A stretch of DNA of 64,000 nt from Paludisphaera borealis. GTDB lineage: Bacteria; Planctomycetota; Planctomycetia; Isosphaerales; Isosphaeraceae. A model generated the notes under the pieces. The model ran no database searches. It was not told the origin of the DNA and saw nothing but the letters and a program-made list of their open reading frames with translations. Both the position numbers and the translations under genes were made by a program. Positions 8,442 to 18,098 of the stretch are shown piece after piece. Within the stretch, counting starts at the first letter, position 1, and each line of letters starts with the position of its first letter. The DNA lies in contig NZ_CP019082.1 of assembly GCF_001956985.1 (NCBI RefSeq), forward strand, positions 2,232,001 through 2,296,000. The letters are read 5' to 3'.

Positions 8442-8990
8442 TCAGTGGTGCTCGTTCGACGCCCAGTCGTGAAGGAACCTCAGGTGCTCTCCGTGGCTCT
8501 GGTCGACGCCGAGAAGGTCGCTGAGGCGGATGATCCGACGAATCCACGCTTGTTCGGTCGGGTCGAACTTTTCGAGCGGGTTGTGCTCGATGGTCGCCGA
8601 CCAGTAGTGGAGTTCGGAGCTGACGATGTCGCGAAGGGTCGACTCCTTCTTCCGGATCTGCTCGCTGCGTTCCGGCGGCAGTTTCGCTCGATTCTCCTGG
8701 TCGGGGTTGAGGGCGCGGATCTGCTCGAGGACCCGGTCGACCATCCCCATGTGACGTTCGATCCGAGCATCGAGGGGCGATTGCGTCGGTGTCGGCGTCG
8801 GCGTCGGCGCCGCTTCGGGCTGAGCGACGGCGACCGCGCTCTCGTCGCCCGAGGCCGCACGATCGCCGTCGAGAATATGTAGGAGGGCCAACGCCCCGTC
8901 GCGGAACTTCGCGAGATGCCGGAGCATCAACTGGTAAGTCGGGCGGTGTTCCTCGTCAGGTCCGTCCGCAGCGTCAGGCTTCGAAAGCAT
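8442..8990 (-). CDS. Hypothetical protein, 182 aa
   Basis: A small, apparently cytoplasmic protein of unknown function. Residues 1-50 are mixed charged sequence, followed by a low-complexity linker with a repeated Pro-Thr stretch (about residues 65-72). The C-terminal 100 residues are predicted to be helical and charged (ERHMGMVDRVLEQIRALNPD, then LSDLLGVDQSHGEHLRFLHD). ATG 8990 is chosen because GGAGAGG lies just upstream; the frame is open further upstream but that sequence looks non-coding and overlaps the region before the divergent oxidoreductase gene. It stands alone between the aminotransferase and the divergent oxidoreductase. Confidence 0.6.
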   Translation of the reverse strand: MLSKPDAADGPDEEHRPTYQLMLRHLAKFRDGALALLHILDGDRAASGDESAVAVAQPEAAPTPTPTPTQSPLDARIERHMGMVDRVLEQIRALNPDQENRAKLPPERSEQIRKKESTLRDIVSSELHYWSATIEHNPLEKFDPTEQAWIRRIIRLSDLLGVDQSHGEHLRFLHDWASNEHH

Positions 8991-9237
8991 GAACCTCTCC
9001 CAATCGAGAACTCCGTCGCTCGGTCGAACGCCGGGCGGCGCAACCATTGTAGGAAATCGAAGCCGGCCGAGGTATGGACAGCCCAGGCGACCGGCGTCGC
9101 GACATCCCGGTTCCCGCCCCAACAAGACACTCATCTCGCATAATGGACGCATCTTGGGGAATACTGGAGGGAACGAAGGTCGACGGCCGACCGATATCGA
9201 AAAAACGTCGCTCTCTCCGGGATTTCGGGGTCGTTCC

Positions 9238-10293
9238 ATGATTCGAACAGTCGTCGTCGGGTACGGCCTGGCCGGTCGCGAGTTCCACTGTCCCCTGATC
9301 GACCGCCAGCCCGAGCTGACGCTGTACGGCGTGGTCGCGCGCGACGCCGCCAAGCGAGCGCAGGCCGAGGCCGAGCGGGGCCTCAAGACGTTCGCGAGCC
9401 TCGACGACGCTCTCGGCGACCCCAACGTCGACCTGGTGGTCCTCGCGACGCCGCACAACATCCACGCCGAGCAGGCGGTTCTAACCCTTGACGCGGGCCG
9501 ACACTGCGTCGTCGACAAGGTGATGGCCCTTTCGACCGAAGAGGCCGACCGGATGATCGCCGCCCGGGAACGGTCGGGGCAGATGCTCTCGGTCTTTCAC
9601 AATCGGCGCTGGGACTGGGACTTCGCGACCATCAAGGAGATCGTCGCGCAAGGGTTGATCGGCCGGCCGTTGCTGTTCGAGAGCGCGGTGTGCCGCTTCA
9701 AGGCGCCGCAAGGCTGGCGGGGCAGCGTCGACGCCTCGGGGACGATCCTGCACGACTGGGGGGCGCACATGGTCGACCACGCGCTGCAGCTGGGGCTCGG
9801 CCCTTGCCGGCGGGTGACCGCCTGGCTGTTCGAGAGCCCCTGGACGGGCGTCGACAACGGCGGTCACGGGCGACTGGTCATGGAGTTCGAGAACGCGGTC
9901 TTCCAGGCGGAGACCAGCCGGATCTGCCGGATCGACCGCCCGCGGTGGTGGATCGTGGGGACCGAGGGGGGCTTCGTGAAGTTCGGAATCGACCCCCAGG
10001 AAGACGCCCTCCGCGCCGGCGACATCGACCAGGCGCACGAGCCCGAGAGCCTTCAAGGAATACTCAGCACCGGGGCCGAGGGCAACCCCGAGGCCCACAC
10101 CACCGTCCAGCGCCGAGTTCCCCCCGTCCGCGCCCACTGGGACGGCTACTACGGCAACATCGCCGCCCACCTGAAGCACGGCGAGTCCCTCGCGGTGACC
10201 GCCGAGCAAGGCCGCGACGTGGTGGCGATCCTCGAAGCCGCGATCGAGTCGTCGCGCGACGGCCGCACCGTCAGCGGTTCGTGGGGACGTTGA
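9238..10293 (+). CDS. Gfo/Idh/MocA family oxidoreductase
   Basis: A 351-residue NAD(P)-dependent dehydrogenase of the Gfo/Idh/MocA family. The Rossmann fold starts at once (RTVVVGYGLAGREFH), followed by DLVVLATPHNIHAEQ, and the HCVVDKVMAL segment carries the lysine equivalent to the EKP motif of the family. The C half contains GTILHDWGAHMVDHALQLG, the usual catalytic histidine region. No Tat signal is present, so it should act in the cytoplasm, in contrast to the exported paralogue at 43744-45069. ATG 9238 is picked because the protein begins directly with the dinucleotide-binding strand. The substrate, probably a sugar or cyclitol, is unknown. Confidence 0.88.
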   Translation: MIRTVVVGYGLAGREFHCPLIDRQPELTLYGVVARDAAKRAQAEAERGLKTFASLDDALGDPNVDLVVLATPHNIHAEQAVLTLDAGRHCVVDKVMALSTEEADRMIAARERSGQMLSVFHNRRWDWDFATIKEIVAQGLIGRPLLFESAVCRFKAPQGWRGSVDASGTILHDWGAHMVDHALQLGLGPCRRVTAWLFESPWTGVDNGGHGRLVMEFENAVFQAETSRICRIDRPRWWIVGTEGGFVKFGIDPQEDALRAGDIDQAHEPESLQGILSTGAEGNPEAHTTVQRRVPPVRAHWDGYYGNIAAHLKHGESLAVTAEQGRDVVAILEAAIESSRDGRTVSGSWGR

Positions 10294-10352
10294 CCCGCAT
10301 CCACTCGAAGTCGAGTTGAGTCGTCTCGTCAGACCGCCGGAGGTTTCTCCCC

Positions 10353-13010
10353 TTGGTGATCCACTGTCCGTCGTGCAACCACGCGATCCGCATCGTCGAC
10401 ATCCGGCCGGGCCGATTCAGCCCGCGCTGTCCCGGCTGCGAGAAGACGTTTCAACTGACGATACCTGCCGACGGCGCGAGCGGCGCGGTCGCCTCGCCGT
10501 TTGCGAAATCATCGGTCGAGCCGGTTGAGCCCGCGCCGTCGCTGGAGGCGCTGCCGGCCTCGCTCGACGCGCCCGACCCCGGGTTCAAGCTCGGCCGGCT
10601 TCCGCGTGGGACGCCCCGGCTGGTCGGGCGATACCTCGTGCTGAGACTGCTGGGACACAGCCCGCGCGGCAAGTCGCTGCTGGCCCGGCCGCTGTCACTC
10701 GCCGGGCCGGTCGTGCTCAAGCTTGTCGAGGCCGACCGCGCGAACGATCCGATCTTCGTCGAGCGTCACTTGCGCGAGGCGCTGGCCTCGGCCCAGCTTG
10801 CGAGTCCGTACCTCGCGCCGATCGTCGAGATCGGTCGAGCCGGCCCGTCGACTTATACCGCGCTGGAATACTTGCCGGGGGCGTCGCTGGCCGAAGAATT
10901 GGCTCGGCGGGGCCCGATCGACGGCCGTCAGGCGGCGGCGTGGATTCTCCAGGCCGCGCGCGGGCTTGCGGTCGCGCACGCCCAAGGCATCTGGCATCGC
11001 GACGTGAAGCCCGAGAATCTGCGGCTCAGCCCCGACGGACTGGTCGTGGTCGACGACCTCGGTCTGGAGACGACGCCGTCGCTGGCGGCGGCCGAGAGCG
11101 GGCTCGACCAGGCGGGGCGGAAAGGTCCGCGCGGGCGCGGTCAGTCCGCTTCGCAAGACGCCGCGCCGGCCGCGCCCAAGATCGCCCGCGCGGCGGTCGG
11201 CACACCGATCTACATGGCCCCCGAGCAGGCCCGCGACGCGATCCTGGTCGACGGCCGTGCCGACGTCTACTCGCTCGGCTGCACCTTCTATGAACTGGTC
11301 ACCGGCCGCCCTCCGTACGCCCGGACGAACGCCTCCGAGCTGATCGCCGGCCATCAGAACGAGCCGCTGATTCCCCCGCGCGAGTTCGCGCCGAACCTCC
11401 CGCACGCCCTCTCGGACGTCATCCTGACGATGACCCGGAAGACCCCCGAGGAACGCTACCCGAGCATGGACGTGGTGATCGACGTCCTTGAGAATTGGCT
11501 CGGCCTGCGAGCCGGACCGAAGACGCCCGACGAACGCGCCTTTAACGAAACCATCCAGCAGGCGGCGCAGGTCTTGAGCGACTCACCCGCCGCTCGTCTC
11601 CGACGCCTGATCTTGCTGGGAGCGGGGGGCGTCTGGCTGGCGTTCCTGCTGCTACTCGTCGGGCTGGGCGCGTATCGGGTCGCCGTCGTGATCGCCGGGT
11701 TCGGAATGCTGACCGCGTCGGCCCTGGCCCTCACATCGAAATCGGCGCGGCCGTCGGGGCTCGTAGATCTTGTTCGTGAAGTCCTCCTCGGCGGTGGACT
11801 GCGGTCGTGGATCGTCACGAGCGTCGGCCTGCTCGTGCTCGTCGGGCTGGTGTTCCAGAGTGGGCTCGCCTGCTCAATGGTCTTCCTCGGCCTGTGCGTC
11901 GGGTCGCTGTTGGGGGCGTTCACTTATTTCGTCGATCGCCCGTTCGCGGCCGAATCGTCGCAGGCGGTCGCCGCCGTGAGCGCCGTGCTGAGACGGCTCC
12001 GTCAGGCGGGCTACGACGAGCGGCTGTTGCGCGAGAAGCTCGCCGCGACGGCCGGGCGCGGCTGGGAGCCGCTGTTCGCGGCCGTGTTCGGCGACCGCGC
12101 GGTCGCCGCCGAGCGACTCCGCAGGCTTTACGACCCCTCAGCGGGCTTCGTGTCCGGCCGGCTCTCGTGGAAGGGGGCCGTCGAGCGCGGGCTGGCGAGC
12201 CTGCTCCAATGGCGGCGCGACAACCGCCTGCGACGGCTGTTCCAGACTGTCGAGGAGGCGCGGTTGGAGGCGGAAGGGCTGAACCTGATGACCGCGCGCC
12301 GCCGCTCATGGCGGATCTCCAAGGCCCTGATCCTCGCCGCCGCCGAATGGCGCGACGAGCAGCATGCGCTCGCCGGAGGCGGCGCGCCTCGGGCTGCGGG
12401 GCCGAACCTGCCGCAACGCCTGCGAAACGCCGTCGAGGAACCCGACAACGTCCTGACGCAGCACGAATCACACCCCGGGCCGCTCGGCCGTCAGTTCGAC
12501 GCTCTTACGGGCCTCGCGTTCGGCCGCCTGGCCCGGCTGGCCCTCGGCGCGGTCCTTCTCGCGGGGCTGGCGGCCTGGTCGCACTCGCACCAGATCGTCA
12601 CCGCCGAACAGGTTGGAGAAGCCGCTTCGCAGGTCGGCGAGTTCGCCCGCAAGGCCGCCGAGAACGCCGACCCCGGCTTGCTGACCGACATAAAAGTCGA
12701 CGTTCAGGTCGAGCGCGCGAAGTTCTTCCAGCCGCTCGGCGAGCCGTGGCTGCCCGAATCCCTGCGCGCGATCCTGGCCGCCAACCTGGGCGTGGCGGGA
12801 CTGCTGCTGGTGATCGCGGCGTTGTTCCGATCGCGGATCGTCGGCGCCTTCTCGTTCCTCGCCGCCGCGATCATCCTCTTCGGCCCGGCGCTCGGGCTCA
12901 CGAGTTCCTGGCTCTCGCCCCACCTCAGCGCCCCGACGCAAGCCATGTTCGTCGGCGCCGTCGTGCTGGTCGCCGGTCTATTCGTCGCGAGGAGGAGCGG
13001 GTCGGCGTGA
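10353..13010 (+). CDS. Membrane Ser/Thr protein kinase with N-terminal zinc ribbon
   Basis: An 885-residue PknB-like kinase. Residues 1-30 form a CxxC...CxxC zinc ribbon (IHCPSCNHAIRI, then PRCPGCEKTF). The kinase domain spans about 85-375: VVLKLVEA supplies the ATP lysine, HRDVKPEN (H215) the catalytic loop, and GTPIYMAPEQ (from 283) the activation segment. The metal-binding DFG is altered to DDLGL and the glycine loop is poor (LGHSPRGKSLL), so activity may be weak. Two hydrophobic clusters follow (about 415-530 and 720-880), giving several membrane helices around a soluble middle region. The start is TTG 10353 or GTG 10356, after GGAGG. No partner gene is evident. Confidence 0.88.
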   Translation: MVIHCPSCNHAIRIVDIRPGRFSPRCPGCEKTFQLTIPADGASGAVASPFAKSSVEPVEPAPSLEALPASLDAPDPGFKLGRLPRGTPRLVGRYLVLRLLGHSPRGKSLLARPLSLAGPVVLKLVEADRANDPIFVERHLREALASAQLASPYLAPIVEIGRAGPSTYTALEYLPGASLAEELARRGPIDGRQAAAWILQAARGLAVAHAQGIWHRDVKPENLRLSPDGLVVVDDLGLETTPSLAAAESGLDQAGRKGPRGRGQSASQDAAPAAPKIARAAVGTPIYMAPEQARDAILVDGRADVYSLGCTFYELVTGRPPYARTNASELIAGHQNEPLIPPREFAPNLPHALSDVILTMTRKTPEERYPSMDVVIDVLENWLGLRAGPKTPDERAFNETIQQAAQVLSDSPAARLRRLILLGAGGVWLAFLLLLVGLGAYRVAVVIAGFGMLTASALALTSKSARPSGLVDLVREVLLGGGLRSWIVTSVGLLVLVGLVFQSGLACSMVFLGLCVGSLLGAFTYFVDRPFAAESSQAVAAVSAVLRRLRQAGYDERLLREKLAATAGRGWEPLFAAVFGDRAVAAERLRRLYDPSAGFVSGRLSWKGAVERGLASLLQWRRDNRLRRLFQTVEEARLEAEGLNLMTARRRSWRISKALILAAAEWRDEQHALAGGGAPRAAGPNLPQRLRNAVEEPDNVLTQHESHPGPLGRQFDALTGLAFGRLARLALGAVLLAGLAAWSHSHQIVTAEQVGEAASQVGEFARKAAENADPGLLTDIKVDVQVERAKFFQPLGEPWLPESLRAILAANLGVAGLLLVIAALFRSRIVGAFSFLAAAIILFGPALGLTSSWLSPHLSAPTQAMFVGAVVLVAGLFVARRSGSA

Positions 13011-13018
13011 GAATCACG

Positions 13019-13088
13019 AGCCCGAAGCGCCAGCGAGTGAATCGATGCGAACGGCCGACCGGAAATTCACTCGCCGGCGCTTCGGGCT
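13019..13088. repeat. Dispersed 70-bp palindrome, copy 1
   Basis: The left arm 13019-13042 contains GCCCGAAGCGCCAGCGAGTG and the right arm 13065-13088 is its inverse with one mismatch; a 22-bp spacer separates them. A second copy with the same spacer length lies at 40788-40855. The right arm codes for the last residues and stop codon of the M14 peptidase on the minus strand, so the insertion has set the end of that gene. Confidence 0.85.
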
Positions 13089-15628
13089 TGGATTCGGATT
13101 TTGACCAGGGCATTGAACAAGAGTCGATACGTCCCGTGCGTCCAGCCGCGGTGCTGGGGCGGGAATCCGAACAGGACGACGCGGCCGGCGCCTTGCGCGA
13201 CTTCGACGAGCGCCGGCTTGCCCTCGATCCGCTCCGCGCCGATCATCCAGCCGCTTTCGAGCGGCTTCGAGGCGTAACGGGCGGCGACCCGAACGCCCTG
13301 CTCCTCGGCGTTCGGCGGAACCTCGAAGGCCAGCGATCGGTCGAAGTAGACGAAGAACGCCTCGGGCATGCCCATCGACAGGCGGCCGTCGCCGGCCAAC
13401 GTCGCTCCGAGCACCGATCCCGGACAGAGGAAGAGGCTGGACGAAACGCCCTGGAGCGCGTTCTTGATCGGCGGCTTCAGTTCCTCGATCGCGTACGAGC
13501 ACGCGTCTTCGAGGCACACCAGAACCCCTCCCGACGCGACGAACCGCCGGATCGCCTCCGCCCCTTCAGGCCCGAGCCCGCCCGTGTACTTCGGGTCGGA
13601 CTGCCCCGGCTCGTACCCCCGGCGCAGGATCGACGCCGGGCTCGAAGGCACGATCAACACGTCGATCCGCCGGGCCAGGTCTTCGCCCCGGACGTCGGCG
13701 TCATGCATCGTTTCGTAAGCATACTCGTACTGTTCAAGCACGTACCGCGTCCAGCCCTCGTCGGTGCTCGGAACCCACGACTGATAGACGCCGATCCGGG
13801 GCGCGACCAGGCGCTCCGCTCGGGCCGCGTCCGGCGCCAGGGCCGCCGAAAGCCGCACTGCCAATCCCTTGAGCATCGGCTCGATCCGCTCGCGCGTCGC
13901 GGGATCATCGGCGATCCGGAATCGGCTCGGGGAGGCCGGCGACGACTCGATTTCGACGGCGACACCCGATTTGAGCAGCCGGTTGAGCAGCCGATAGTCG
14001 TCGTTGCTCCGGCCGTCCATCGTCAGAAAGCCGCCCACGGGGGCGGCTTCGCCGATGATCGAGCCTGACGGACGAACGATGGAATCGAGGCGATCGGCGG
14101 CGACCGTCAACAACTCGGCGACTTCGACGGCCGAAACGCCCATCATCAGCGGAAGGGTCCAGCCGGCGACGTCGTAGGGCGACTCGGCCCGACCTCGGGC
14201 GTCGAGCCGCGCCGGGTAGTGTTGACGCTCCATCAGGTCCTTGACGTGGCCGCGGTACGGCTGCGAAGCGTATACGATCCAGTCGCCCGCCTCGTAGTCG
14301 CGGCCGTCGGCCCGGAACGGCGCGACCGCCTTGTGGACCTCGACCCCCGAGTCGTGAAGAATGCCGACCATCGTCGCAGCGGCGCCTGGGTCGTGCTGCT
14401 CGGCGGGGATGATCCAGGCGCCCGGCGCTTCCTCGCGTCCCCTGGCGATCGCCGTTCGCGCCACCGTCAGCAGGTTCGTCTGAAATTCGCGCCGATACCG
14501 CGCGGCGAGCCTCAAGAGCGACCGGGCGCAGACCAGCTCGCAGTCGACGACGTCGCGCAGCCGCCAGTCTCCGCCGGGCCACAGGTCGTCGGAACCGGGC
14601 CGTCGCCGGGAGGGCCTTCGCCGTTCCTCGGCGTCGGTGAAGATCGGAGAAGCGATCCGCACCGAGGCGGTTTCGGTGAGCACCGAAACGATGTTGTGCC
14701 GCTCGGGGGTCGTCCGGGCGCCGCCGTTCCACCAGTCGTCGAACAGCGTCGAGCTGATGATCCCCCGCGTGCCGGCCGCCGTCAAATCGGCCCGCATGTG
14801 GGCGCCGATGGTGCCGACCGACTGGCGGATGCGATGGTCGACGTTCGGGTTGAAGGGCCCTCGGTACGGCGGCACAAATACGCGCGGGCCGTTCGCCACC
14901 ATCTCGTGAACGTCGTAAAGGATCGTCGGGAACCATTCCTTGTAGAGCACCCGAGTCAGAATCCGCGTCTCCGGCAGGTTGAGCATGAACCAGTCGCGGT
15001 TCGTGTCATGGCCGGCGTGACGATGATATAGCTCAGGCTCTCCGCTCCCTTCCCACGGCTTGCCGCGCGAGAGTTCGTACCAGGTTTTCACCTTGTCGAC
15101 GCCGTCCGGATTGGCCGAAGGGACCAGGATTACGATCACGCCGTCGAGAATCTCGCGTGTGTCGCGGTCGTCGCCCGAAGCCAGTTGATGCAGCAGCTCG
15201 ACGGCCGCCAAGGTCGACGCCGGCTCGTTCGAATGGATCGAGCACGTGATCACCACGACGGGCTTGCTCTCCTCGACGGCGAGCCGCTCTTGCTCGGGAC
15301 CGCTCAGCAGGCGAGGGTCGTGCAACCGGCGCTGGTGGTCGCGATAGACGTCGAGCCGGCCGATCGTCTCGGGCGCGGAAATCACGGCGGTCAGATAGGG
15401 CCGCCCCTCGGTCGTCTTGCCCGCCTCGACGACCGACACGCGGTCGGAGGCTGCGTCGACCGCGCGGAAGTAATCGACGACGGTCGCCCAATCGGCGAGC
15501 TTTCCATCGGCCCCCGGCTCGAACCCCAGCCGCTCCGAGGGGGAGGGAACCGGCTGGGCCGAGGCGATCGAGCGATCGACCGACGGAGTGACCAGCAGGC
15601 AAACGAAGATTGCGATCGCTTGACGCAT
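13067..15628 (-). CDS. Exported M14 zinc carboxypeptidase-like protein
   Basis: An 853-residue secreted protein. A signal peptide (RQAIAIFVCLLVTP) is followed by an M14 metallocarboxypeptidase domain of about 350 residues. Zinc ligands are H132 and E135 in SIHSNEPAS and probably H241 in LYDVHEM; DTNRDWF supplies the substrate-carboxylate Asn/Arg. The C-terminal 450 residues resemble the accessory region of large planctomycete M14 proteins, with a glutamine-amidotransferase-like segment (IDVLIVPSS, RRFVASGGVLVCLED). ATG 15628 overlaps the upstream stop as TGATG, so translation is coupled to the YfhO-like gene. The frame is open as far as 17410, but that is a shadow of the upstream gene. The C-terminus is encoded by a dispersed palindrome. 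Confidence 0.88.
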   Translation of the reverse strand: MRQAIAIFVCLLVTPSVDRSIASAQPVPSPSERLGFEPGADGKLADWATVVDYFRAVDAASDRVSVVEAGKTTEGRPYLTAVISAPETIGRLDVYRDHQRRLHDPRLLSGPEQERLAVEESKPVVVITCSIHSNEPASTLAAVELLHQLASGDDRDTREILDGVIVILVPSANPDGVDKVKTWYELSRGKPWEGSGEPELYHRHAGHDTNRDWFMLNLPETRILTRVLYKEWFPTILYDVHEMVANGPRVFVPPYRGPFNPNVDHRIRQSVGTIGAHMRADLTAAGTRGIISSTLFDDWWNGGARTTPERHNIVSVLTETASVRIASPIFTDAEERRRPSRRRPGSDDLWPGGDWRLRDVVDCELVCARSLLRLAARYRREFQTNLLTVARTAIARGREEAPGAWIIPAEQHDPGAAATMVGILHDSGVEVHKAVAPFRADGRDYEAGDWIVYASQPYRGHVKDLMERQHYPARLDARGRAESPYDVAGWTLPLMMGVSAVEVAELLTVAADRLDSIVRPSGSIIGEAAPVGGFLTMDGRSNDDYRLLNRLLKSGVAVEIESSPASPSRFRIADDPATRERIEPMLKGLAVRLSAALAPDAARAERLVAPRIGVYQSWVPSTDEGWTRYVLEQYEYAYETMHDADVRGEDLARRIDVLIVPSSPASILRRGYEPGQSDPKYTGGLGPEGAEAIRRFVASGGVLVCLEDACSYAIEELKPPIKNALQGVSSSLFLCPGSVLGATLAGDGRLSMGMPEAFFVYFDRSLAFEVPPNAEEQGVRVAARYASKPLESGWMIGAERIEGKPALVEVAQGAGRVVLFGFPPQHRGWTHGTYRLLFNALVKIRIQARSAGE

Positions 15629-17898
15629 CACGACGCCCCTCTCGCCACGAATCGCCGCGCTTCGACGGCCAGGCCTCCCATCGCAAGCACCAACGCCCCC
15701 GCGCTGATCCACGACGCGGGCCACAGGGTCGTCGGTCGATACGAGAACCGCACGCGATGCGTCCCGGCGTTCGGGAGATGAACGACCTGGACGCCCAGCT
15801 CGGCCCGGCCGACCGGCCGTTGGGGGCCGTCGTCGATCGAGGCCGACCAGCCGGGGTAATACGTCCGGTTGACGACGAGATCGCACGGTCCGTCGTGCTC
15901 GACGGTCGCCTCCCGGCCATTCCAGGCGACCACCCGCGCGGCTGTCGCCCCAGGTTCCGGATCTTTCCGGCGATCCTTGGCCAGATACCAGACGACCGAT
16001 GGATCGAGGTCGTAGCTGATCCCCGCGATCAGAGCGGGCTCGTCCGGCGCGAAGCGCGCCCGGGTCGCCGCGCGGACCTGCGGCATGACGTCCTTGTACC
16101 GAACCAGTCGCCAGTTCGCGTGCGGAGGCGCGCCGGGGGGCTTGTACACCAGGCGGTCGAGCGTGGCGTCGGGCCCGGTGTGGATCGTCTCGATCCCGTC
16201 GTCGTCGACGGGCCCGTCCCACACGCCGTGCGTCACGCCGAACCGCCGCAACAGGCCCCGGCCCCAGGGCGTTCCGGCCGCCGCGCGCTGTTCCAGTTGT
16301 TCGAGCAACGGATGAGGAGGCGGCGGCGCGAACCCGGTGTGGGGATACGCGGGCGTCGCCGCAAACCGAAGCGGCAGGTCGTGCAACAGGCCGGCGACTC
16401 GGCCGACGTCGCGTTCCTCGGCCAGCCGGGCGAGCACCGGGCTTTGCTCCGGGACGGCGATCGCCCATCCCCAATCGGTCGTCGAGGTGTAGTAGAGGCC
16501 GCCGAGTTCGAGGGCCGTCGCCGCAAGCAAGACGCCAGGGCCGATCCGCCTTCGAACCGTGGCGGCGATCAGGATCGTGGCGACGACCCACGAAGCCGCC
16601 GTGAGCGCGAGGCTGAGCAGGAGTCGATCGCCGCCCAGAATGGACGCATGATCGGGTCGCAAGCACCAGCTCAGTCCCCACCACGCGGCGACCGCCGCGA
16701 ACAGCCAGCTCAGCACCAGGCCCGGCCAGGTCCTGCCGCCGCCGGACGCGGAGTCGAGACCTCGTCCGGCGGCCAGGCAAAGGCCGAGGCTGGCGATCGC
16801 CAGGAACCGCCCCGGCGCGCGAAACAGGCCCATCCCGGGGATCGTGACGACCCAGGCAAAGCCCTGAAGCCAGAGCACCGGGAGGATCGCCACGATGAAG
16901 CTCGCGAGGGAAGTCGCAACCCAGAAGCTTCGGCCCCGGCCCCGTCCCCGGCCCGAGCAAAGACCGATGACCGCCAGAATGAGCGGGATCGTTCCTACAT
17001 AGAAACACGCCTCGTAACCCGTGGTCCCCTGGGAGTACCAGTACGACGCCTCGGGCCCTCCCGGGATGCCTCGGAACAGCGTCGGGGCGAACAGCTCGAC
17101 CCAGTGCGCCGGGGGAAACCCGAAGAAGGCCAGGTCGGCGAACGAGCGGCGGTCGAAGCCCACGAACCGGGCCAGCTCCCAGCTCGCCCCGAGCTGCACG
17201 GCGGCGATCGCACCGCCCCAGACCAAGGCCGCGAGCAGGCCGAAGACTCTCCCGACGAGTCGAGGCGACCCGGCTAGGCGCCAAACGCCCGTGAGCAAAA
17301 CAAGGCCCGCCGTCCACGATTGGATCTGGAAATGCCCGACCGAAAGCTGCAACGCATAAACAATCGCAAGCAGGACCAGGCCCCTCCCCCTGCCCTCGGC
17401 CAGAAACCATTCCGCCAGGTAAAGGCAGAGCGGCAGGTAAGCCAAGGCGTGATAGAACACCTCATGGCTCGAATGGATCGATTGAAAGCCACAAAAGCCG
17501 AAGCTCAACGCCGCAACCGCCGCGCCCGTCGGCCCGATCTCCAGCCGCCGCGCGTAGGCGAAGGTCGCGGCGACGAGCAGCAAGTAATGCAGGAACATCG
17601 ACAGCCGATACGCAGCCGGGACCGAGAGGAACCGATAGAGCAGCCAGTTGGGCGGATAGAAGGCCGCGGCGTGGCTCTCGGCCACGAGCGGGAAGCCCAG
17701 TCCCAGATGGATGGTCCAGAACGGCAGCCGGCCCTCGGCGAGCGCGCGGGCCAGCTCAGCCTTGATAGGCCGGTACAACCGATCGGGATCGCCGCCGACC
17801 GGCTCGATCCCGATCAGCAGCCCCGCGAGCAGGACGCCGGCCAGACAGAGGGGCGGAAACGCGGGTGAGCGAAACACGGCGGACGCGAGTGTTCTCAA
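15628..17898 (-). CDS. YfhO-like polytopic membrane protein
   Basis: A 756-residue integral membrane protein with about a dozen hydrophobic helices in the first 480 residues, a soluble extracytoplasmic region (about 480-715) and a final helix (WISAGALVLAMGGL). Motifs such as PFWTIHLGLGFPL, PPNWLLYRFLS and FRAPGRFLAIASLGL are typical of the YfhO group, relatives of GT-C glycosyltransferases. The C-terminal YYPGWSASIDD segment also matches YfhO proteins. In Bacillus YfhO contributes to sugar decoration of lipoteichoic acid; here the substrate is unknown. The gene overlaps the M14 peptidase by one base, pointing to a shared transcript. Confidence 0.82.
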   Translation of the reverse strand: MRTLASAVFRSPAFPPLCLAGVLLAGLLIGIEPVGGDPDRLYRPIKAELARALAEGRLPFWTIHLGLGFPLVAESHAAAFYPPNWLLYRFLSVPAAYRLSMFLHYLLLVAATFAYARRLEIGPTGAAVAALSFGFCGFQSIHSSHEVFYHALAYLPLCLYLAEWFLAEGRGRGLVLLAIVYALQLSVGHFQIQSWTAGLVLLTGVWRLAGSPRLVGRVFGLLAALVWGGAIAAVQLGASWELARFVGFDRRSFADLAFFGFPPAHWVELFAPTLFRGIPGGPEASYWYSQGTTGYEACFYVGTIPLILAVIGLCSGRGRGRGRSFWVATSLASFIVAILPVLWLQGFAWVVTIPGMGLFRAPGRFLAIASLGLCLAAGRGLDSASGGGRTWPGLVLSWLFAAVAAWWGLSWCLRPDHASILGGDRLLLSLALTAASWVVATILIAATVRRRIGPGVLLAATALELGGLYYTSTTDWGWAIAVPEQSPVLARLAEERDVGRVAGLLHDLPLRFAATPAYPHTGFAPPPPHPLLEQLEQRAAAGTPWGRGLLRRFGVTHGVWDGPVDDDGIETIHTGPDATLDRLVYKPPGAPPHANWRLVRYKDVMPQVRAATRARFAPDEPALIAGISYDLDPSVVWYLAKDRRKDPEPGATAARVVAWNGREATVEHDGPCDLVVNRTYYPGWSASIDDGPQRPVGRAELGVQVVHLPNAGTHRVRFSYRPTTLWPASWISAGALVLAMGGLAVEARRFVARGAS

Positions 17899-18098
17899 CC
17901 CCTCGATCCTCGCCTTCGGGGCGATGCTTCGACCCCTTCGCCGGAGTCCGAAACACCTAGTTCAAGTGCTGACACCATGATCCGGCGTATTTTCTCAAAG
18001 AAGAGCGTCCTACGGCAGCCAGTTCATCGTAATGTCTCTGGGCCGTGCACGAAATGCACTAGGAGGTCCTAGTCGCAAGTATCAGGAGGGCCAATTCC

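Noticed and set aside
15629-17410. Same-strand extension of the M14 peptidase frame (to 1,447 codons)
   Set aside because: It runs through the YfhO-like gene in another frame, is Arg/Gly/Pro-rich, and a proper signal peptide with TGATG coupling begins at 15628.
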